From: Ciona intestinalis | Taxonomy: Eukaryota; Chordata; Ascidiacea; Phlebobranchia; Cionidae | NCBI RefSeq assembly: GCF_000224145.3 | Contig: NW_004190416.2 | Location: 596,053 to 660,052, forward strand | DNA length: 64,000 nucleotides | Reading direction: 5' to 3' | Shown here: positions 57,701-64,000 of the stretch, piece by piece | Layout of the letters: each line of letters starts with the position of its first letter | How positions within the stretch are numbered: the stretch's first letter is position 1 | Translations under genes and position numbers: made by a program | The notes under the pieces: generated by a model | Databases searched by the model: none | What the model saw: only the letters and a program-made list of their open reading frames with translations | Told to the model about the DNA's origin: nothing

Positions 57701-60700
57701 TGGGACACCTTTTTATTCTATTTTCTCGTACCTTTAGTAAACAAAAAAAAATTCAAAGAATTATAAAACCTTGTCCTCGCAACTTTCATAGACCGTTGTT
57801 AATTGTTTGAAACACGACCAGGATATTTATATATTTTGTGCTAAAGGTGTTCCATCTTCTCCCACCCCACTATATTTAAAGCTAAAAAATCAATTTAATC
57901 ATTTTATCTTGCTTAATTTAACAGACAGGTTTAGTGCGATGCTCTGGTGCTACGAAATATTTAACAGACACAAAATCCAGTTTAACAACCTATATATTGT
58001 AACAGATATACAACATTAACATAATAGTAAGGTGGGGGAAGACAGGACACTTTTAGCACATAATAACCAAACATCCCAATCGTGTTTTGAACAATTAACA
58101 ACGGTCTATTAGAGTCGTGAGGATAAGGTTTTATAATTCTTTGAATATTCTTTGTTCACTACCAAATAGTACGAAAAAATAAAATGAAAAGGTGTTCCAT
58201 CTTCCCCACCCTACTATACACATTCTTTACATTTCATTTCACCCTAAATTACATTTTTATCCAATGATTGTATAACGCACGGTGTGCCATGCGTGATGTA
58301 TAAAGCTGACATTTCACTTTCTATTTTAAGTACATTGTGATGCGGACAATAGAATTGTTTGACCGACTATTCATGGACAATACTGTGACAAAACTAACTA
58401 TTTCAAACTTTCAATTAATTTATTTGGGGTGGTTTAAAATATGTTTTAATAACGTAAGAATAAAACATTCTAAGGGGGAATTTTCCGCACTGCATTAATT
58501 AGTAAACATAACAACCAATAAGTTAAATTAGTTTTACAAAAATGCCTGTATTTTTAAAAGTTTGGTACTTGTCATACAATATTAAATTATATACCTTTTT
58601 TATAATTTAAAGTCTTATTATTTTGGTTTAAATTCAATAAAATATCCAAACACAAATATTGGCTATTAATTTAAACTTGCCTTTTTTATCCTTCCATTCA
58701 GGGCTTAATTCCTTGCTTGTGGTATCAGTCGATAATTCCTTCATATCCTTACTCTCTTTCACGTCAGAACTTTGCTCAGGAGTTGGAAAAAACTTGGTTT
58801 TGCTATGAAGTGGGCTAGATGGTGAATTAACTGACAGAAGTCGTTTTGCAGATTTTTCACTTGGACTTTTTTGCATCTTTGTTAAACTTTCGTTCTTTTC
58901 CGAGCTCCCTTTTAAAATTCCTTTAAGAGAGTTTTTACGGTCCGTTCTATTTGTGTTGGGCGAGTTTGATGCATTACTATTGCTTCCACTCGAGGATTCG
59001 GAGGTCGTTCGCTTGCTCGTGCTTCGGGGAAACCATTTCTGAAAAAAATTATAGTTTCGTAAGTCCATACATGAAAAAAAAACTGAAAAAAACTATCTTA
59101 AGTGAAGAAGTTCGCCTGAAAATCAAGAGTTTAAACAAATTGTTATAAAATAGTAAAAAAAAGTTTTAAGACTAAGAAAAATACAAAAAAAACATTAAAA
59201 ACTCCTATACATTATTATATATAGGCTATAAACCTATAACAGGTAATATTCTTAAAGGCAAATTGTAATGATATTTCAAGGTATTTTAAAGAGTTAAAAT
59301 GGTCATTTTAATTTCTCTAGTGCACTTAAACATACTCGCGCAACTACGGAAGAAAGTTTGCCAAAGTTATTTGATGTTTCAAGATGGCGTAACCAACATC
59401 AAAGGCTAGCCTTTTATAAAACTTTCTGAGCTATTAACTGAAGCATACTTGAAAGTAACATGAAAGCATGATAATAATAGTTATATAAAGTTGCCAATAC
59501 AATATATGTAACATACTATATATAAAATAAAAAGTATTGTTAAAATATATATATATAAAACTAGTCAATTTGTAATTTGTATAAATGTTAAATCATGTAT
59601 ATAATATATGTGTACTGTTATTCCAAGTCGCCCAATATGTAGCATATTATATAGAAATTAGAAAGGTAGCTTTTAATGAATATATTTGTAATGTTAATGG
59701 ACATAATATATCAGTAACAGATGAAAAGCAATCTTCGAGTCAAAATATCCAAAAAATAGAGGAATTTGTTCGGTTTTAAGTAAAATGACACCATTTTTTA
59801 AGGATATCAATTTTCTATAAAATAAATGTTCAAATCCAAACCTGATTTGATGGCTTTTGGTTTTCCAAGTTTAAATCCAAACTGTTTTTTCTCTTCGTTA
59901 AATTGTTAGTTGGTTGGGATGTTCCGTCTAACCTGCTTTGTAATTCTTGCGAGACTTTGGTTCCTCTATTCAGCCATTCCCTTCTCTTATCCACAGTAAC
60001 ACTGGGTGTGTTCTTTGGTTGAGTGTCGCTGGTTCTATCAAAGTTAGGAGTGGGGAAAGGTGGGATGTTATATTTCCCTGAGGCTGGGTCTTGGTGGTTA
60101 ATATTATTTCTATGATTCAACTCAGAGAGATTTGCGCCGTCGATCGAATGCGATCGTCGAGCTGTGTTTTGATGATTCAGCAATATTTCTGCTGACTCAG
60201 CATTTAGGGATGAGTTCACGGAAGATGACGAAGAGCCCGATGCATCTCGTAGAGGTTGGGAATAAGCATCCACGCTTACTTCTTCTTCAACGCCACTGGA
60301 GGATAAAGATGACTCATCATCAGAATCTGCTACTTCGTCATAATCTGGTTCGTGCAACGAAACTGTATCTGCCATCCCCAAATCAAGAGCGTGGTCTTCC
60401 TCATTTTGAGAGGAAACATAGGAAGTCCACTGTCTTCCCTCCTCACTATTGCTCTTAACTGTCGATAATATTTCTTCCAGTAAACTACGCTGCCCGTTTT
60501 CATTCGTTGTTTCTTGTGGTTTAGTTTTAGGATTCAACTTTGGTGGTAGGGGCGGTGTCTTTAAGCTGCTGTTGTTGTTTGTATTATTTGGTTTATCAAG
60601 GCAAGCTATTGCCTCAAGTAAAATCTGAAAGGATTCGTCGAATTTTTCATTCAATTTCGACTCGCTGTTAACTTTTGGGGAAGCTGTTCTTTTTGATTCT

Positions 60701-62040
60701 TTTGGTGGAATTTTCGGCGCTTCTGTATGTGTTTCGTTCATAGTTGTATTTTGCACTGTGTTGTCATAAACACTTTTTACCGCTGAGTTATTTACCTTAA
60801 CGCGACTCAAATTACTATTGCGATCGATTTTAATGCCGTTGCTTTCCACCACTATGTCCTCAGGTAAAACATCCATCCTTGGTTTGTTTGTACTTTTAAC
60901 AGAATTCTCGACAGGCGTAACAGCAACATGGTTAGAGCTGGTGCGACCGTTTTCGTTCGAATGCGGCGTTCTAATTGTGAGTGACATGTGCTGAACAATG
61001 GCCATTATTGCAGCAACCATCTGCACACTTAGATGGCTGACTTCAACTGTGTTAATAGCCAACAGTTGATCACCAGGGTTAACTAGACCCAGCACTGCAG
61101 CTTTACATTTGGGTTCCAATCTACTGATAAATATTCCCTCTTTGCATCGAGTACCATCAGGAAGCACAGACAAATCTGTCCCTCTTGAAATTTTCCGTTT
61201 TTTAATAAAAATACCGAGTGTTTCGCTTTGCTCTTTCTTGATCTCGACAGTTTTAATGCAACAGTTTTTGGGACTGCGGTTTGTGAAGCTCGCCATCCTC
61301 CGGACACTTATCAACTTCCGTACGATCCTCGTCTCTTTCCTTCGCTCCACTTTATCATTGGAGGTCATCGGTTTCAAGGGATCGTGAGCAGATCCGTTCC
61401 GGATGTTACTCTTCCCCACCTCAGAATGACTTCCCGCATCGTTTATCTTCTTAAGGAGTTCAAAAGGAAGATCAATGCCGGCGGGATCGAACCGGCTAAC
61501 TCGAATGTCTCGCTGTGACAATATAATTGAGATTAATTATCATTCTTTTTTATTATACATGGGTAAGATCCTACAACAAGGCTAGTCATGGTACGTATGG
61601 TTTATGATACCCAACTAAACGATATGGCTTCATACAGTAACAGGAAAAAAACAGTGATTTTGTATTGGTGTCCAAAAATGGACGCCAATGTTTCTTAACC
61701 ATAACTTCACTACTTAATAGGACCAGCAATAATACTCGGACGTAAACAAAGGACATTAAACGAATTTTAAGATCGTAATACTCCTATAAACCGACGTTAA
61801 TTGTTTGATACACGATCAGAATATTTGGATATTCTGCTACTATATTCTATTTCTAACCTTTTTCCCTGAAACAACATGGCGGTCGCAAATTCGATTCAGT
61901 CGAGCGTTTCCGTTCACCACATTCCCACCACCAGGGGTGCAAGTGAGCATAGTTTTGTTGTTTTTCCGTCGCACAGCTGCTGGCACGGACAGCGAACGTT
62001 TAAAAGTTCCGTTCAAATCAACGTCATTATTTTGATTCAT
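39748..62040 (-). CDS. SYDE: Syd-1/SYDE-type Rho GTPase-activating protein (PDZ-C2-RhoGAP)
   Basis: Sixteen exons, minus strand, 5' to 3': 61858-62040, 59842-61512, 58681-59038, 56005-56119, 52463-52637, 51983-52124, 51239-51393, 48134-48322, 47729-47875, 45692-45818, 43450-43542, 42744-43047, 42122-42243, 41205-41386, 40808-40886, 39748-39770; 1354 residues. An in-frame stop lies 13 codons upstream of the ATG. Domains: PDZ at about 145-245 (with [11 protein letters not shown] and [17 protein letters not shown]), Ser-rich disorder, C2 at about 882-996 ([11 protein letters not shown]), RhoGAP at about 1013-1230. GAP residues are present: arginine finger in [18 protein letters not shown], and [12 protein letters not shown]. 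Syd-1 organises presynaptic active zones; worm and fly forms have the PDZ domain while vertebrate SYDE1/2 do not. Intron 3 is GC-AG. The last two exons are the least certain. Confidence 0.9.
39855..40770 (+). repeat. 131 bp satellite-like array, seven units
   Basis: CAATAATAGAGATTCTATTC recurs at 39891, 40022, 40136, 40267, 40398, 40529 and 40660: a 131 bp period except one 114 bp unit that lost CACACCTGAGACCTGGG. Units are nearly identical. On the reverse strand the unit matches the 3' body of the SINE at 52199 (TAGCACC.TGGGTGT, GACCTCACCC.TATAGAAT). The array fills most of the last Syd-1 intron. Confidence 0.97.
41095..41204 (+). repeat. SINE 3'-unit touching a Syd-1 splice donor
   Basis: GTTACATACGTGGTAACTTG to GCATGGATAAATAAGTTAAC. 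Its end (read on the minus strand GTTAACTTATTTATCC) supplies the donor of the Syd-1 exon ending at 41205. Confidence 0.82.
41470..41665 (+). repeat. SINE 3'-units, two tandem copies
   Basis: GTTACCACATGGTAACTCAT and GTTACATACTTGGTAACTCG begin successive units about 97 bp apart. Intronic in Syd-1. Confidence 0.85.
43901..44050 (+). repeat. 50 bp tandem repeat, three copies
   Basis: TAAATTTTTAGTTTTCCAAT starts units at 43901, 43951 and 44001; the third has one change (AACATGACAG). Intronic in Syd-1. Confidence 0.95.
44340..44535 (-). mobile_element. MITE copy in Syd-1 intron
   Basis: Termini TAGTAGAGTGAGGCAAAATG and CGTCTTACCCCACCCTACTA, interior in reverse orientation. TATA flanks. Confidence 0.9.
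45095..45310 (-). repeat. Two dispersed units of the 131 bp array family
   Basis: AATAGAATCTCTATTATTGAG occurs at about 45113 and 45235, followed each time by the TAGCACC.TGGGTGTTGG body. Reverse orientation to the array at 39855. Confidence 0.85.
47609..47727 (+). repeat. 17 bp minisatellite ending at a Syd-1 splice donor
   Basis: Seven units of CTATGACATCACAACTA with C/T-type variants start every 17 bp from 47609 to 47711. The array ends one base from the splice donor of the exon 47729-47875. Each unit holds TGACATCA, the CpG-decay form of TGACGTCA. Confidence 0.95.
47945..48080 (-). repeat. Single dispersed unit of the 131 bp array family
   Basis: GAATCTCTGTTATTGAGTG, TAGCACCCTGGGTGTTGG and CCTCACTGAAGACCTCACCC in order. 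Intronic in Syd-1. Confidence 0.85.
51030..51230 (+). repeat. SINE 3'-unit derivative, short tandem
   Basis: GTGAGCATGAGGTGTATGAA recurs at about 51041 and 51112 with an intervening GTGTCTGGTGTATAAGAAGA, a rearranged relative of the ~100 bp unit. Intronic in Syd-1. Confidence 0.7.
52199..52388 (+). mobile_element. Second tRNA-derived SINE family, fullest copy
   Basis: GATACCGGGTTCAATGC holds a B box; then GTGGGCAAGACACTTAAC, CCAAGTGGTCACTAATTGG, TAGCACCTGGGTGTCGGGG and GACCTCACCCATATAGAAT. The last two blocks are the source of the 131 bp array unit. Intronic in Syd-1. Confidence 0.75.
54810..54962. mobile_element. TIR element (CATAGGCGCCAAAC ends), short copy
   Basis: Ends CATAGGCGCCAAAC and GTTTGGCGCCCATG enclose 153 bp with GTAGGCAGGTCACCCCTG and ATTCAGTAAACAACTTATAA, shared with 36834-37301 and with decayed copies near 45318, 51650, 53245 and 58450. 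Intronic in Syd-1. Confidence 0.82.
57683..57873 (-). mobile_element. MITE copy in Syd-1 intron
   Basis: TAGTAGGATGGGGGAAGATG at the left, CATCTTCTCCCACCCCACTA at the right; interior in reverse orientation. Confidence 0.92.
58025..58218 (+). mobile_element. MITE copy in Syd-1 intron
   Basis: TAGTAAGGTGGGGGAAGACA at the left, CATCTTCCCCACCCTACTA at the right; opposite orientation to the copy 150 bp away. Confidence 0.92.
61690..61845 (-). mobile_element. MITE remnant in Syd-1 intron 1
   Basis: GTAAACAAAGGACATTAAACG, ACCGACGTTAATTGTTTGA and CACGATCAGAATATTTGGATA keep the family order, but both termini are lost. Confidence 0.65.
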
Positions 62041-64000
62041 ATTCCCAATGTAAGGTTGGCCCTCCTCATGTCTACTTCAAGCTTGGTTGGAATCAAATGT
62101 ACAGTTGGCATAAGTTTGGCTTCTATATTAATACTTAACAAAGCTAACTGTAACGAGAAACATAAAATATTAGATGCAGTTTAATATAAATATTAAATTT
62201 GCTTGATATCTGGCTTTTTGTTTAAACTAAACCACATAAAAAATGCAGTAGGGTAGGAATATTACCTAATTGTTATCTTTTATTTGTAAAATAATGTTCG
62301 ATATGTGTATTTTTTTTCAACACACTAAAAATATATATTATAGTTGTAAAAATATAGTGACAAAGATGAGCAAAAAAGGCCTTTCCATTCCCTTTATTAG
62401 CAGTTGTAACTACAGAAAATCCAATAACTTTAGACTAACTAATACCTCCTTACAGCTTTTATACATTAAAAATATGCACTATGTCCCTTACACATACAAA
62501 AAGGCTGTTATAATAAAGTTACCCAAACTTTGTTATGATAGTCGGCTGTAGTATTTACAAACATAGCTGAAAAATATTGATGAAACTATTGCGCGACTTT
62601 CAATAAAGCGAACTGGGCCATAACATTCCGATGCGTCCGCTGCATTTAACACTCTCGAAGTAACACATCCTGTTCTGCGAGCACTCGAAGTTCGCCATAA
62701 TTACGGTTGTCTGTCTCGCAGCTGTCTCTTCTTCGTTCATGTTCAGAAATAAAACGTAAATAGCGCGACCAGGAGCGCTTGATTTTTCGTGTTTGAATTG
62801 GCGCCTTCATAAAACGACAAATATTAAGTAATCAATATATTTGTATGCACATTATACCACCATAAGCGATCAAATAAACCCACTGTAGTACTAACATAGC
62901 GCCGTGTCGACCCGCACGCACCAATAACTTCTCGACATTCCATCGTTCGAGTCGCGACGACCGCGAAATATGACGTATGATCTCCCGATTGCTCACTACC
63001 GCACTCAGTGTTGGAATTTCAATATTTTTCCCAAAAAAGTTTTTTGGTTTTTGTTTGGGGACAAATTTTAAATATATTAAAAAAATCAAAACATCTTTTG
63101 ATTATTGTTGTAAAATTAATCTATAACTTTATAAAACGGTTAACAATTTTTAGCTACTTTAATTTTTCCATATCTTGTTCTAATTTTTAACAAAACACTT
63201 TCTTCGCTTTAGTACCTGCACGGCCATTAGCTCATGAGATAAATAAACCTCTTTGTGTTTTAACTTTTGTGACATTTTTCTAATTTTAATTTTTTTTGGT
63301 AAGTTTTAGCGCCAAACAGGGGTTTTTCCTTTGGGAATTTACCTTAGAAATATTAAAACAAACACCAACAATCTTAGCCAATGAGATTCCTTTATTTGAG
63401 CACGTGATCGCAACAGAGCGCGAAATCGCCACGTGAATTTACATTGTTAAGCGCGAACATAACATAAACATGTACACAACTTAACAGTTTAGACCAAAGT
63501 TAGTATAGACCAAGTTAGGAAACGGCGCTCGTGTCCGCCATTACGGAGCCCACAGAGCGTGAATCGCCTATACAAATGCATGGTCGGCATGTGTTCATTT
63601 AGTTCTTGTAAGCGATACAAAGCTAGAAAACACGTATAGCGGTTGTTTTAATATATAAAATATAATTTCTAATATAAATCTTGTTATATAATATTAAATC
63701 TAGGAATTAATGTGGAGTAAATTAATATTTTGACTGGTTTTTAGCGTACAGTGTGGTTTAACAGGGTACTTTACGTTGGCGATTAAGACTAGCAGCAATC
63801 AGCTTAGTTTACATAACAGTATATAATCATACCTACGAATCTACAGAGCCATTCTTTACTACATTTTTTAATCCAACATGAGTGGACATGCAGCTCCAAA
63901 CTGCTTAAGTACTAGCAGATAAGGTGTTCGCGTTTTCCGATTTCATAAAGACCCGTAACTTACTAATTCAAGCAGAGGACCAAAATAGTACTCAGTATTG
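62041..64000. other. Upstream flank of Syd-1; no coding exon seen
   Basis: Short open frames only. CpG-bearing stretches (62590-62770, 62880-63000, 63400-63560) stand out from the AT-rich background. Two CACGTG E-boxes lie at about 63401 and 63431, and GTCCGCCATTACGG lies at about 63532. Promoter activity for Syd-1 or for a neighbour beyond the window is possible but unproven. Confidence 0.4.

Noticed and set aside
63360-63620. CpG-bearing stretch with two CACGTG sites called as a definite promoter
   Set aside because: Suggestive composition only; no transcript start signal or adjacent exon visible, so left as a possibility in the flank entry.

Overview
The window is eukaryotic, AT-rich and full of introns. 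Compact genes with short GT-AG introns, a chordate-style gene set and dense short mobile elements point to a tunicate, most likely a Ciona species (inference; no species marker was searched). Three assembly gaps are present: 14058-14107, 21367-21416 and 26640-27139.

Layout. (1) 1-7.4 kb holds no gene I can support apart from two minus-strand 5S rRNA genes; the rest is repeat remnants. (2) 7937-9333 (+) is a three-exon GNAT-type acetyltransferase-like gene. (3) 9891-18531 (-) is a 14-exon gene for a secreted or surface protein: signal peptide, four Ly6/uPAR-type (LU) domains, a ~700-residue Thr/Ser-rich mucin stalk and a C-terminal hydrophobic tail that looks like a GPI signal. It converges on gene 2. 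(4) 19208-23347 holds two copies of a ~2 kb segment on either side of a 50-N gap; one copy carries a MITE that the other lacks. (5) 23246-25731 (-) is the C-terminal ~60% of a sugar transporter (SLC2/GLUT type). (6) 27179-31965 (+) is the C-terminal coiled-coil half of CFAP57, a ciliary protein, with two antisense 5S rRNA genes inside its introns. The 5' parts of genes 5 and 6 both vanish into the 500-N gap between them. (7) 33459-36806 (+) is a complete ALG2 mannosyltransferase in eight exons. (8) 39748-62040 (-) is a 16-exon Syd-1/SYDE synaptic Rho-GAP of 1354 residues with PDZ, C2 and RhoGAP domains. (9) 62.0-64 kb shows no coding exon; it probably holds the Syd-1 upstream region.

The protein genes have unrelated jobs (surface adhesion-like, sugar uptake, cilium, N-glycan assembly, synapse assembly), so this is an ordinary chromosomal neighbourhood and not a functional cluster. 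Gene models were built by hand: exons were joined only where splice sites, reading phase and protein similarity agreed, and for the multi-exon genes exon lengths and phases add up without conflict.

Repeats fall into a few families: a ~190 bp TA-flanked MITE with termini like TAGTAGGGTGGGGGAAGATG; a tRNA-headed SINE whose ~100 bp 3' unit is often found alone or in tandem; a second tRNA-headed SINE whose 3' body has been amplified into a 131 bp array; a TIR element with ends CATAGGCGCCAAACT; and several minisatellites. Two minisatellites sit exactly on splice donors. The octamer TGACGTCA and its CpG-decay forms recur throughout, including upstream of 5S genes next to a TATA-like box.
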